20,285 bases of DNA from JAKACA01 sp050010115. GTDB taxonomy: Bacteria > Actinomycetota > Acidimicrobiia > Acidimicrobiales > Bog-793. The stretch covers positions 1-20,285 of the forward strand of contig JBEKLQ010000083.1 in NCBI GenBank assembly GCA_050010115.1, in the 5' to 3' direction. The translations under genes were made by a program, and so were the position numbers. The notes beneath the pieces were generated by a model. It ran no database searches, was not told the origin of the DNA, and saw only the letters and a list, made by a program, of their open reading frames with translations. Below, one piece after another: positions 7,262 to 14,585 of the stretch. Each line of letters opens with the position of its first letter. Within the stretch, counting starts at the first letter, position 1.

Positions 7262-8050
7262 ATGATTCTCACTGATGAAAGTCCGGATGTACCCTCGTGC
7301 GATTTGGACGCTCGCGTTGCCGTCGTGACGGGCGCTGGCCGCGGGATGGGTCGCGCAGAGGCCCTCGACCTCGCTCGTCATGGAGCGCGGGTGGCCGTCC
7401 TGGACATCGACGGCGAAGCCGCGCAAGCGACCACGGCCCAGATTCGCAGTCTGGGACGAGAGAGCTTGGCCATCCAGGGCGACGTGGCCGAGTCGTGGGT
7501 GACGCGCGCCGCGGTGGCAGACGTAATCGGGTCATGGGGTCGGTTGGACATCGTCGTGAGTAATGCAGGGATCATCCATTCGGGAGCAGCCCTTGAGGAG
7601 ACGACCGATGACGAGTGGCGTCGGACGTTAGAGGTCCACATCGATGGGGCTTTCTACCTGGTTCGCGCCGCGCTTCCGTACCTGACGGTCAGTCCCGCTG
7701 GTCGCATCATCTTGATCTCCTCGATGTGGGGACAGGCGGGCCCAGGGCACTCTCACGCATATTGTGTCGCGAAGGGTGGCCTGATCGCCTTCGCGAAGAA
7801 CCTCGCTCGAGAGCTGGGACCAAGCAGGGTTTGCGTGAACGCCGTGGCCCCCGGGGGTGTCATGACGCGCATGGCCGCAGCGCAATCTGCTGAGGAGTAC
7901 GAAAACGACCTCGCCACGATTCCCCTTGGCCGATACGCCACCCCAGCGGAGATCGCAGCCCTCGTGTCCTTCCTCGCATCGGACGCGGCCGCGTTCATCA
8001 CCGGCCAAACGATACCCATCAACGGCGGCCAGTTACTCGGAGGGTTCTAG
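7262..8050 (+). CDS. SDR-family oxidoreductase (NAD-type)
   Basis: This is a classical short-chain dehydrogenase/reductase that would interconvert an alcohol and a ketone in the cytosol. The 262 residues show the nucleotide motif TGAGRGMG (23-30), Asp48 after the second strand (favouring NAD over NADP), NAG (101-103), catalytic Ser154, and Tyr167/Lys171 in AYCVAKGG. HIDG replaces the usual N-x-x-G near residue 127, so the supporting Asn of the catalytic tetrad is His here. GGAAGG lies before the ATG. The cyclase gene starts 4 bp after the stop, and a second SDR follows that, forming a tight operon. The substrate is unknown. Confidence 0.9.
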   Translation: MILTDESPDVPSCDLDARVAVVTGAGRGMGRAEALDLARHGARVAVLDIDGEAAQATTAQIRSLGRESLAIQGDVAESWVTRAAVADVIGSWGRLDIVVSNAGIIHSGAALEETTDDEWRRTLEVHIDGAFYLVRAALPYLTVSPAGRIILISSMWGQAGPGHSHAYCVAKGGLIAFAKNLARELGPSRVCVNAVAPGGVMTRMAAAQSAEEYENDLATIPLGRYATPAEIAALVSFLASDAAAFITGQTIPINGGQLLGGF

Positions 8051-8054
8051 AGGA

Positions 8055-8957
8055 ATGGACTTGAACGAGGAGCCCTCCGCCGGACGCTGGGGCCCGACCG
8101 ATCAGCTGGGGGCTGCCAACGAAATCACGGCGGGCGTGGTACGTGGGGCGGTCGATCTGGTGCGGGAGGGTCGGATCTACGACCTCAGCCAGCCACTCTC
8201 GGCTACCTCGCCACGCCTCCCCGTCGTGCAGTCGCCATACAGCCTCTGCCTTTGGTCGAACCCGTACGCGGGACGGTCGTGGTACCGAGAGGAGGAGGGG
8301 GCGACCAACGGAGTCGCCTTCGCTGATGAGCGTGTGACCCTGGATCTTCATACCGGCACGCATATCGACGCCCTCGCGCATGCCTGGATCGACGACCGGA
8401 CCTACAACGGTTTGGACTTGGGCGCGGTGATCGGCAACTGGGGTCTGAAGAAGCTCGGTATCGAGAACGTGCCGCCTCTGCTCGCGAGAGGAGTCTTGGC
8501 AGACGTGCCTTCCTACCGAGGGCGCGATCTGGATCCTGGCGAGGCGATCACAGCAGAGGACCTCGAGGGCACGCTGGAGAGTCAGGGCTCGGACGTTCGT
8601 CCCGGCGACATCGTCCTCGTGCGGACAGGGTGGTCTCGCTACTACGGGACGGACAACGCGACGTACGTCGGAGACTGCCCCGGCATCGGCTTGGGGGCTG
8701 CCCGATGGTTGACGCAGCAGCGGGTGACGGCGGTCGGGGCCGACACGATGGGTCTTGAGGTCTACCCCGGGGAAGCTCCCGGTGTGCTTTACCCGGTCCA
8801 CCAGTACCTATTGGCTCGATCGGGCACCTACATCATCGAACAGGCGATGTTGGAGGAGATCGCCGGTGTGGGCATCCACGAGTTCCTGTGCGTTTGCGCC
8901 GCTCCGAAGTTTGCGGGCGCGACGGCTGCACCGGTGCGGCTGACGGCGGTGGTCTGA
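8055..8957 (+). CDS. Cyclase-family (kynurenine formamidase-like) hydrolase
   Basis: This metal-dependent hydrolase belongs to the 'cyclase' family (PF04199), which includes kynurenine formamidase, isatin hydrolase and creatininase-like ring-opening enzymes. The metal-site motif H-x-G-T-H-x-D-x3-H is present at residues 99-109 (HTGTHIDALAH), with Ala in place of the common Pro. The family's C-terminal GADTMGLE segment is also present. The frame is open further upstream, but ATG at 8055 is chosen because GGAGGG lies 10 nt before it and the preceding SDR ends at 8050 (300 aa). It is nested between two SDR genes, with 4- and 2-bp spacers, so the three are almost certainly co-expressed and act in the same pathway. 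The substrate may be a cyclic imide, formamide or lactone. Confidence 0.87.
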   Translation: MDLNEEPSAGRWGPTDQLGAANEITAGVVRGAVDLVREGRIYDLSQPLSATSPRLPVVQSPYSLCLWSNPYAGRSWYREEEGATNGVAFADERVTLDLHTGTHIDALAHAWIDDRTYNGLDLGAVIGNWGLKKLGIENVPPLLARGVLADVPSYRGRDLDPGEAITAEDLEGTLESQGSDVRPGDIVLVRTGWSRYYGTDNATYVGDCPGIGLGAARWLTQQRVTAVGADTMGLEVYPGEAPGVLYPVHQYLLARSGTYIIEQAMLEEIAGVGIHEFLCVCAAPKFAGATAAPVRLTAVV

Positions 8958-8959
8958 CC

Positions 8960-9739
8960 ATGGGTGGCGCATTCGCCGGATCAGCAGGGATCATCACAGG
9001 GGGCTCGTCGGGGATCGGGCGGGCGGCCGCGCTGCGACTCGCCGCCGAGGGGGCTTATGTAGCCGTGGCCGCGCTTGACTCCGAAGCCGGCGAGCAAGTG
9101 GCTGAAGAGATGAATCGGCTGCACGCTGGGTGCGGGCTCTTCATCCGCGCGGACGTCACCGATCACGAGGACGTTCAGGGCCTCGTGGATGAGGCGGAGA
9201 AGGCGTTCGGATCCCTCCACTTCCTGTACGCGAGCGCCGGGGTCGGAGCGGCGGGCACCGCCGTGACCACCTCGGTGGATGTCTGGCGGCGCGTGATCGA
9301 CGTGAACTTGACGGGAAGCTTCCACCTCGCGAAGTACGGTATCCCTGCTCTGCAACGAGGTGGCGGGGGTGCGATCCTGCTCACCGGCTCGGACATCGGG
9401 CTCGTCGGCGCAACGAACTCGGTGGCGTACTGTGCCGCCAAGGGTGGGGTGGTGAACCTTACCCGCGCGCTCGCGCTCGATTGCGCGCCCCTTGGCATTC
9501 GAGTCAACTGCATCGCCCCCGGCTCGACGGAGACACCAATGCTCAAGCGGTGGTTCGACACGGCGGAGGATCCCGCGGCAGAGATGTCAAGTCTGCTCGA
9601 CCGAATCCCGCTCAGGCGTCCAGCGCGACCCGAGGAGATCGCCGATGTCGCCCTCGGACTGCTGTCAGATGCGACCTCGTACATGACCGGCTCCATCGTC
9701 TCGGTCGACGGGGGGGTGACCGCGTGGTACGGGATCTAG
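8960..9739 (+). CDS. SDR-family oxidoreductase, second copy
   Basis: This is a classical SDR of 259 aa and the third gene of the SDR-cyclase-SDR operon; its ATG lies 2 bp after the cyclase stop. Motifs are TGGSSGIG (13-20), ASAG (91-94, in place of NNAG), Asn116 (DVNLTG), Ser144, Tyr157 and Lys161 (AYCAAKGG), and the C-terminal TGSIVSVDGG. It differs clearly from the first SDR, with Ala-Ala-Leu-Asp at the end of the second strand and the missing first Asn of NNAG. It is therefore not a recent duplicate and probably catalyses a different redox step. The open frame extends upstream into the cyclase gene, but the 8960 start gives the family's usual length. Confidence 0.9.
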   Translation: MGGAFAGSAGIITGGSSGIGRAAALRLAAEGAYVAVAALDSEAGEQVAEEMNRLHAGCGLFIRADVTDHEDVQGLVDEAEKAFGSLHFLYASAGVGAAGTAVTTSVDVWRRVIDVNLTGSFHLAKYGIPALQRGGGGAILLTGSDIGLVGATNSVAYCAAKGGVVNLTRALALDCAPLGIRVNCIAPGSTETPMLKRWFDTAEDPAAEMSSLLDRIPLRRPARPEEIADVALGLLSDATSYMTGSIVSVDGGVTAWYGI

Positions 9740-9760
9740 TGGTCATCCCACCTTGCGGAA

Positions 9761-9771
9761 GGCCTGCGGCC
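9761..9771. terminator. Short dyad between convergent genes
   Basis: GGCC-TGC-GGCC lies in the 38-bp gap between the convergent SDR and nitrilase-family genes. It is a weak candidate for a bidirectional terminator; there is no T-run on either side. Confidence 0.2.
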
Positions 9772-9777
9772 AGAGTC

Positions 9778-10611
9778 TCACGTGGCTCCTGCTCCAAACG
9801 TTCCGTACAATTCGGGACGGCGACGGCTCAGGTATGGCGACGATTGTTGCGACGCTTGGACTGCCGCCGGATCGATGTCGACTACGAGGAGCTGCTCCGC
9901 GGCGGCGGCGAGCCCCAGCACTTCGCCGGCGGGACCCGTCACCGTACTTCGCCCGAAGTAGCGGTAACGCTCGTCGGCGCCGACCGCGTTGACAATCGCT
10001 ACGAAGAGACCGTTCTCCCGAGCCCGCGTTCTCGCGTACAGGTCTTGATCGACTGCGAACGGCTCCATATTGGCGGTCGGAACCAGGATCAACTGTGCGC
10101 CACCAAGGGCCAGCGTCCGCGCGCACTCCGGGAACTCGACATCGTAACAGATCAGGATCCCAATGCGCCCGATCGAGGAGTCGAAGGTTGCAAGCGAACT
10201 CCCCGGTGCAAAGGCCGCTGGTTCGTCGGCGAACAGATGCGTCTTGCGGTACACGCCAAGAAGCGCGCCGTCGGACTCGATAACGCATGCACTGTTGTAG
10301 ATGAGGCCGTCTCCGCGTTCAGGGAAACCGACGATCGACAGCAGACCGTAGGCCTTGGCCATCTGCGCGAGTCGTCCGATGAGTGGCCCAGGCGCTGTCT
10401 CGGCCAGTTCACCCAGGCGGTCCCACACCATGTATCCGGTCAGGAACAACTCGGGAAACACGATCGCATTCGCACCCTGTTTTCGAGCCTCGGCCATCAA
10501 GGTCTCAGCACGGCGGAGGTTGGCCGCCTTGTCGTATCGCACTGGCTCCGTCTGCGCGAGCGCAAGTCGCACGGAGCCAGGCGCAGGGCGCGACAGCGAC
10601 GGTCTGGACAC
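9778..10611 (-). CDS. Nitrilase-superfamily carbon-nitrogen hydrolase
   Basis: This is a cytosolic amidase-type enzyme with the Glu-Lys-Cys triad: Glu54 in FPELFLTG, Lys123 in YRKTHLF and Cys155 in ICYDVEFPE. RARENGLFVAIVNAVG and FGRSTVTGPAGEVL, typical of N-carbamoyl-amine amidases and omega-amidases, follow. The C-terminus is short, so there is no fused glutamine-dependent synthetase. The frame is open to 10875; starts at ATG 10686, GTG 10611 and GTG 10572 are possible. GTG 10611 (277 aa) matches the family's length and avoids overlap with the divergent cupin gene. It is the only minus-strand gene of the catabolic region, convergent with the SDR operon and divergent from the cupin. It probably removes a carbamoyl or amide nitrogen from a pathway intermediate. 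Confidence 0.88.
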   Translation of the reverse strand: MSRPSLSRPAPGSVRLALAQTEPVRYDKAANLRRAETLMAEARKQGANAIVFPELFLTGYMVWDRLGELAETAPGPLIGRLAQMAKAYGLLSIVGFPERGDGLIYNSACVIESDGALLGVYRKTHLFADEPAAFAPGSSLATFDSSIGRIGILICYDVEFPECARTLALGGAQLILVPTANMEPFAVDQDLYARTRARENGLFVAIVNAVGADERYRYFGRSTVTGPAGEVLGLAAAAEQLLVVDIDPAAVQASQQSSPYLSRRRPELYGTFGAGAT

Positions 10612-10684
10612 GTAGCAAGGATAAGCCGACGAGCTGGCACGGATCTGGAGCGGCAGGTTCGACGATGAGAAGGAGTTGTCGCAC

Positions 10685-11083
10685 ATGACCAAGGCCGTAC
10701 CGCAGGTTGTGCCTTTGGACTCAGTACCGCCGGTGCCTCGGGACGAGGCACCTACCAAGGTTCGTATCGCTCGACTAGTCACAAAGCAGCGCTGCGGTTC
10801 CGATCTCCTCCTCGGCGTCTGCTGGATGGAGCCGGGAGACAGCACCAACTGGTGGTCGACCGAGGAGCAGAACACGACGGCTGACGGAGAGCATTACTAC
10901 GGCCCGCTGACTGAGGCCTACTTCGTGCTTCGTGGTCGTCTCCGCCTGTCTTGGACCAACGGGGAACTCGAATTTGGGGCAAATGATGCGGTGTCCCTTC
11001 CGAAGGGTTGGCGCTACCGACTCGAATGCATTGGAGACGTGCCGGCGTTCCTCGTGTACGGCTTCACTCCTCCGCCCGAGTGA
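10685..11083 (+). CDS. Cupin-domain protein
   Basis: This 132-residue single-domain cupin has the second-motif features EAYFVLRGRLRLSW, then FGANDAVSLPKGWRYRLE, and ends FLVYGFTPPPE. The HYYGP segment (about residue 70) stands where the metal-binding H-x-H of motif 1 is expected; only one histidine is clear, and the 3' histidine of motif 2 is replaced (RYRLE), so metal binding is uncertain. AAGGAG is 9 nt before the ATG at 10685; a TTG at 10676 is too close to it. The cupin may be a small isomerase/hydrolase or a ligand-binding accessory protein. It is divergent from the nitrilase gene and upstream of the amine oxidoreductase. Confidence 0.8.
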   Translation: MTKAVPQVVPLDSVPPVPRDEAPTKVRIARLVTKQRCGSDLLLGVCWMEPGDSTNWWSTEEQNTTADGEHYYGPLTEAYFVLRGRLRLSWTNGELEFGANDAVSLPKGWRYRLECIGDVPAFLVYGFTPPPE

Positions 11084-11097
11084 CTGGTCGGCCTCAG

Positions 11098-11214
11098 GGT
11101 CATGTTTGGACTCAAACGGGGTCGGTGATCTTGCTGGAGACCAGCGAGCGGGCCGGCTTTGCGATCCCGTCAGCCGTTGTGCACAAGTGCGAAGGGCCGA
11201 CGAGGGAGACGAGC
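11098..11214 (+). pseudogene. Possible remnant of a second cupin
   Basis: In the 177-bp gap before the FAD oxidoreductase, one frame reads SVILLETSERAGFAIPS followed by AVVHKCEGPTRE. This has the shape of a cupin C-terminal half (a 'IPxxVVHxxEGP' motif). It has no start or stop of its own and is not in frame with the upstream cupin. It may be the broken end of a duplicated or replaced cupin gene. The stretch is short, so this is a weak call. Confidence 0.25.
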
Positions 11215-11260
11215 GCGTCTTCCCGCGGCGGACCTGACCGGAGCGAGGAGTGTCACCGAT

Positions 11261-12709
11261 ATGTCGAACCGGGTGCGTGGCAGCCGAATTGAGCAGATAC
11301 CGGAACCGGGTGCCCGCCGTAGTTGGTGGCTTCGGGAGGCCCTGGCCGCCGAGCCCGAGTCCCCGGCAACGTCGCCCCTGGACCGCGATGTCACCGCTGA
11401 CGTCGTAATCGCTGGTGGCGGCTACTCGGGACTGTGGACTGCGTATCACCTCACCGAGCGCGACCCAGGGCTGAAGGTGGTCGTCCTTGAGCAGGACATC
11501 TGCGGGGGTGGTGCCAGTGGTCGCAACGGCGGGCTAGTCACGGGTTGGTGGGACGAGCTGTCACGAGTAGTTGAACTGTTCGGGGAGGATGGCGGGATCG
11601 ACACATGCCGCGCCCTAGGCAGCAGTATCCGGGCGATCGGGACGTTCTGCGAACGGCACGGCGTCGACGCGTGGTATAGGCGCGGGGGCTACGTCATGAC
11701 GGCAGCGGTTCCGGCGCATGAGGGCGCTGCTAATGAAGTGGTGGAACTCGCCCGGCGACTCGGTGTGGGCGATGAGCTTCTCCCTCTGACGGCGCAACAA
11801 GTGCGCGCAAGGTGCGGTTCCCCCGTGTTCGGCGCGGGTGCACTCATGCGCGACGGCGCAACCGTCCAACCGGCCCGTCTGGCGAGGGGCCTACGACGCG
11901 TTCTACTAGAACGTCAAGTACAGATCTTCGAAGGAACGAAGGTGGAACGGCTTCGCAGCAGGGACCCGTGCGTGATTGAAACAGCGGCCGGGTCCGTCCG
12001 AGCCGGGTCCGCCGTCATCGCCGTGAACGCGTGGGGCGCACACTGGCGAGAGCTGCAGAGACTTACCGTTGCCCGTGGTAGTTACGTCACACTCACCGAA
12101 CCCATCCCCGCCCGGCTTGAAGAACTTGGATGGACAGGAGGTGAGTGCATCACCGACTTGCGCACAGCGGTGCACTACCTCCGCACCACGGCGGATGGCC
12201 GGATCGCCTTCGGGGGCGGAGGTGCCGCGATTGGGATAGGACGGTCGATAGGACGGACCTTCACTCATGATCGAGCGGCCGTGCGCCGAACAGTCGAGGG
12301 GTTCCGGCGGCTGTTGCCCATGCTTGCCGATGTCCGGATCGTCGACGCGTGGGGGGGTCCTATTGACGTAGGGCCATTTCACCTGCCCTGTTTCGGTCGG
12401 CTCGGACGTGGGCGCGCGTACTACGTGACCGGATACACAGGCAACGGGGTAGGACCGAGCGAGCTCGCTGGACGGGTTCTGACTGGACTTTGCCTTGGTC
12501 AGGAGGATCGGTGGACCTCATTGCCCATTGCGCGCTACGAGCCACGGCGCTTCCCTCCTGAGCCGTTCCGTTCATCCGGCGGCTGGCTCGTGAACCGTGC
12601 CGTCGTCCAGCGCGACCGTCAAGAAGAACGATCAGGGGCAGCGAAGCCTTCGACGGACTTCGTTGCTCGGTTGCCCTCAAGGTTGGGCTACCGCTTACCC
12701 CCTGAGTAG
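11261..12709 (+). CDS. FAD-dependent oxidoreductase, DAO family (PuuB/sarcosine-oxidase-like)
   Basis: This flavoprotein would oxidise a secondary amine or amino acid. The 482 residues include the ADP-binding motif DVVIAGGGYSGLWTAYHL (GGGYSG at 52-57), Glu77 at the end of the second strand, and GASGRNGG (84-91), the pattern of gamma-glutamylputrescine oxidase-type proteins. A DAO C-terminal segment, YVTGYTGNGVGPSELAG (from about residue 388), binds the flavin. The frame is open upstream, but ATG 11261 is preferred because GAGGAG lies 10 nt before it. It follows the cupin in the same direction and precedes the TetR gene by 243 bp. Oxidative removal of an amine side group is the likely role. 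Confidence 0.87.
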   Translation: MSNRVRGSRIEQIPEPGARRSWWLREALAAEPESPATSPLDRDVTADVVIAGGGYSGLWTAYHLTERDPGLKVVVLEQDICGGGASGRNGGLVTGWWDELSRVVELFGEDGGIDTCRALGSSIRAIGTFCERHGVDAWYRRGGYVMTAAVPAHEGAANEVVELARRLGVGDELLPLTAQQVRARCGSPVFGAGALMRDGATVQPARLARGLRRVLLERQVQIFEGTKVERLRSRDPCVIETAAGSVRAGSAVIAVNAWGAHWRELQRLTVARGSYVTLTEPIPARLEELGWTGGECITDLRTAVHYLRTTADGRIAFGGGGAAIGIGRSIGRTFTHDRAAVRRTVEGFRRLLPMLADVRIVDAWGGPIDVGPFHLPCFGRLGRGRAYYVTGYTGNGVGPSELAGRVLTGLCLGQEDRWTSLPIARYEPRRFPPEPFRSSGGWLVNRAVVQRDRQEERSGAAKPSTDFVARLPSRLGYRLPPE

Positions 12710-12926
12710 TACGCATCCGATTGGCGAGGAGCCGGATGTGAACGGTCTATGACCCTCGTGTGTTACGAGACGTGGCTTGGGCTGACTTGGTGAAACCTTC
12801 AGATTGGGCTCCCGCTGCTGGTTGTTTCAGCTCGAGGCGGCCGAGAACTGGACAGCGCAAGTAACGGTCTCGGTGCTGGCGATCCCGTGCGTCGTATAGC
12901 TCCTGGTGCCCACGGGCGCACGACTG

Positions 12927-12942
12927 TACCGTCTGGACGGTA
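12927..12942. promoter_or_regulatory. Perfect palindromic operator upstream of the TetR gene
   Basis: TACCGTC-TG-GACGGTA is a perfect 7+7 inverted repeat ending 10 bp before the TetR ATG. Short GC-rich palindromes of this size and position are classic TetR-family autoregulatory operators. No second copy was spotted upstream of the other operons. Confidence 0.75.
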
Positions 12943-12952
12943 GCGTAGCTCT

Positions 12953-13585
12953 ATGAAACGAGCAAAGGACACCCGCGATCGGATCCTGTTTGGAGCAGAG
13001 GAGGTCGTTCTTCGCGACGGCGTAGCGCACCTGACGCTCGAAGCGGCGGCAAACGAGGCCTCTGTCAGCAAGGGTGGGATCCTCTATCACTTCCCGACAC
13101 GAGACGCCCTCGTCGCGGGCATGCTGCAGCGTCTTATCTCGTCGTTCGATGATGATCTTGAGCGGGAGGGTGCCTTTTCCGGTCGTCCCGGAGCCTTTAC
13201 TCGTGCGTACCTCGAGGTGACCTTTGGTCCTCCCAAGACTGCCGCCCCAAGCCGCCAGAGGCGGCTTGGGGCGGCAGTCGTCGCCGCGGTCGCGGCCGAT
13301 CCCCAACTGTTGGAGCCGCTGAGCGAACGCTTCGCTGAGTGGCAACACGCGCTAACGAGCGATGGTCTGCCGCCCGCAACCGCGAGCCTTGTCCGGCTGG
13401 CAGCGGACGGCCTATGGCTCAGCGAATTGCTCGGGCTGGCGCCGCTGGGGCAGCGCTTGCGTTCATCGGTTCGTGACAACCTCGTCGCCCTCCTCGATGC
13501 GTCGTCAACACCTCCTGCGGGCACAGCCCCGGTTCGGGCACGGCACCACGCCGGCGGTTCTCATAGTGAGAAGAATTCAACGTGA
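12953..13585 (+). CDS. TetR-family transcriptional regulator
   Basis: This 210-aa regulator has an N-terminal helix-turn-helix (about residues 27-48: LTLEAAANEASVSKGGILYH) and the TetR hallmark YHFPTRDAL. A C-terminal ligand domain follows with LGAAVVAAVAADPQLLEPLSERFAEW and LVRLAADGLWLSELLGL, as in the TetR_C_37 type found in many actinobacterial regulators. A perfect 16-bp palindrome ends 10 bp upstream of the ATG, pointing to autorepression. An uncommon 20-bp perfect inverted repeat is embedded in the coding sequence (13237-13279). The last ~20 residues (after LLDASSTPP) look unstructured and may be read-through of a lost stop. It probably senses a pathway intermediate and represses the neighbouring catabolic genes. 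Confidence 0.9.
   Translation: MKRAKDTRDRILFGAEEVVLRDGVAHLTLEAAANEASVSKGGILYHFPTRDALVAGMLQRLISSFDDDLEREGAFSGRPGAFTRAYLEVTFGPPKTAAPSRQRRLGAAVVAAVAADPQLLEPLSERFAEWQHALTSDGLPPATASLVRLAADGLWLSELLGLAPLGQRLRSSVRDNLVALLDASSTPPAGTAPVRARHHAGGSHSEKNST
13237..13279. repeat. 43-bp perfect inverted repeat inside the TetR gene
   Basis: Two 20-bp arms (13237-13256 and 13260-13279) are exact reverse complements around a 3-nt loop, AGA. The right arm encodes the family-expected RRLGAAV; the left arm encodes KTAAPSRQ, which is not conserved in the family. This would be an extremely stable hairpin in the mRNA and a cruciform candidate in DNA. Confidence 0.85.
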
Positions 13586-14069
13586 GCATCGCTCCGGCGG
13601 CATCCATCGGCGCGGCAGGCCCACAGGGCCTTCGACTCAGGAGCCGGGCAGCTGACTTTTCGACTTTCGTCCGGCCCGCGAAGTGGTGCTTGGACGTCAA
13701 CAGAAGCCGCGCTGCACGCGCTCTTCGGGCCTCGAGATTGAGGCTCTCGATCGGGTGGTTCATCGGGATAATCCTGGGCAACCCGATGTTCGCAGCGATG
13801 GCGGTGGGCGTCGTCCGGCCGTTTGCGAGCCCATGGTCTTGGCGGTCCGGAGGGTTGTCGCGTCGACCTTTCTGCGTCTTAGGTTCCGCGATGCGCCAAG
13901 CGATCAGTCTCCCGCAGTTAGCTCTTCCTGGCCGCGGCCAGACGAAGCTGTCCGAAGGTGCGTGTGATCGCACGAACGGCTATCGAAGTCAGCGCGAGAC
14001 TGCGTTTTATGCATTGATTTCTCCGGATCGCTAGTGATAAGATTCGAATTAGTCAATTTAAGTGCTCGA
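13586..14069. other. Intergenic region between TetR and Lrp genes, no recognised gene
   Basis: About 480 bp carry overlapping open frames on both strands, including a 150-codon plus-strand frame beginning MSIAPAASIGAAG. None shows a known domain, and the frame with hydrophobic stretch SIGWFIGIILGNPMFAAMAVGVV lacks a ribosome-binding site. The last ~60 bp are clearly AT-richer and hold the promoter-like elements of the Lrp gene. Confidence 0.4.
14014..14043 (+). promoter_or_regulatory. Candidate sigma-70-type promoter of the Lrp/AsnC gene
   Basis: TTGATT and TAAGAT are separated by 18 bp within an unusually AT-rich stretch. Transcription would begin about 20-30 nt before the proposed GTG start at 14085. 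Confidence 0.45.
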
Positions 14070-14071
14070 AT
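14042..14071. promoter_or_regulatory. Dyad ATTCGA...TCGAAT upstream of the Lrp/AsnC gene
   Basis: ATTCGA (14042-14047) and TCGAAT (14066-14071) are inverted, separated by 18 bp of AT-rich sequence that includes AATTTAA. Lrp/AsnC proteins bind such AT-rich palindromes and commonly autoregulate. The dyad overlaps the candidate -10 box. Confidence 0.45.
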
Positions 14072-14084
14072 GCAAGGGGGGTAC

Positions 14085-14585
14085 GTGGCTAGGATACTCG
14101 ATGAGCTGGATTTGCGGATGATGGCGGAACTCCAAGAGGATGGGCGCAGATCGTTCCGGCAGATCAGCCACGATCTCGACGTGGCGCCCGGCACGGTGCG
14201 CATGCGCGTCTTGCAGCTCATCCAGGACGGCGTCTTCAGAGTCATCGGAGTGCCTGACCCCTGGCGCATGGGCTACAAGTTCCACGCGACGGTTGGCCTA
14301 AAGCTGAAGCCCGGGAACGCTGAGAAGGTGGCCGATCTGCTGGCCGAACGCGAGGAGATCGGATGGGTCGGCCTGACTTCGAACACCTTCGACGTCATGT
14401 TCGAAGTCGCGCTGCCCGATAGCAGGGCCTTCGGAGAGTACCGGGAGCACTTCCTGGCGTCGCTCCCGGGCTGCGTTGCTGTTGATGTGTTCGAGATTTG
14501 GGGCATCCGAAAGTTCCATTACCGCCTGGTCCCTCCAGTCACTGAATGGGTGAGGACTCACGGCATCGCCCGGGAGTCCCTGTGA
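14085..14585 (+). CDS. Lrp/AsnC-family transcriptional regulator
   Basis: This feast/famine regulator has an N-terminal winged helix-turn-helix, LDELDLRMMAELQEDGRRSFRQIS...VAPGTVRMRVLQLIQDG, followed by a RAM (AsnC_trans_reg) ligand domain with LKLKPGNAEKVADLLAEREEIGWVGLTSNTFDVMFEV. GTG at 14085 is chosen because it gives the usual N-terminus (166 aa) and follows AAGGGGGG, although the spacing is short. An ATG at 14070 and a GTG at 14034 are in frame but lack a ribosome-binding site. It stands 451 bp upstream of the M24/HyuAB operon and 500 bp after the TetR gene. An AsnC-type gene beside an ectoine-hydrolase-like gene is known from ectoine catabolic clusters, so it may control the downstream operon in response to an amino acid derivative. 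Confidence 0.9.
   Translation: MARILDELDLRMMAELQEDGRRSFRQISHDLDVAPGTVRMRVLQLIQDGVFRVIGVPDPWRMGYKFHATVGLKLKPGNAEKVADLLAEREEIGWVGLTSNTFDVMFEVALPDSRAFGEYREHFLASLPGCVAVDVFEIWGIRKFHYRLVPPVTEWVRTHGIARESL

Noticed and set aside
6568..7272. 234-codon minus-strand frame over the permease
   Set aside because: It is Arg/Asp/His-rich, typical of antisense to hydrophobic codons; the permease is clear on the plus strand.
9481..10668. 395-codon plus-strand frame across the second SDR and the nitrilase gene
   Set aside because: It covers the ends of two well-supported genes in other frames and shows no domain of its own.
13582..14034. 150-codon frame starting MSIAPAAS just after the TetR gene
   Set aside because: No ribosome-binding site or recognisable domain, and equally long frames lie on the opposite strand. 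A transposase remnant was considered, but no HHSDRG- or DDE-like motif was found.
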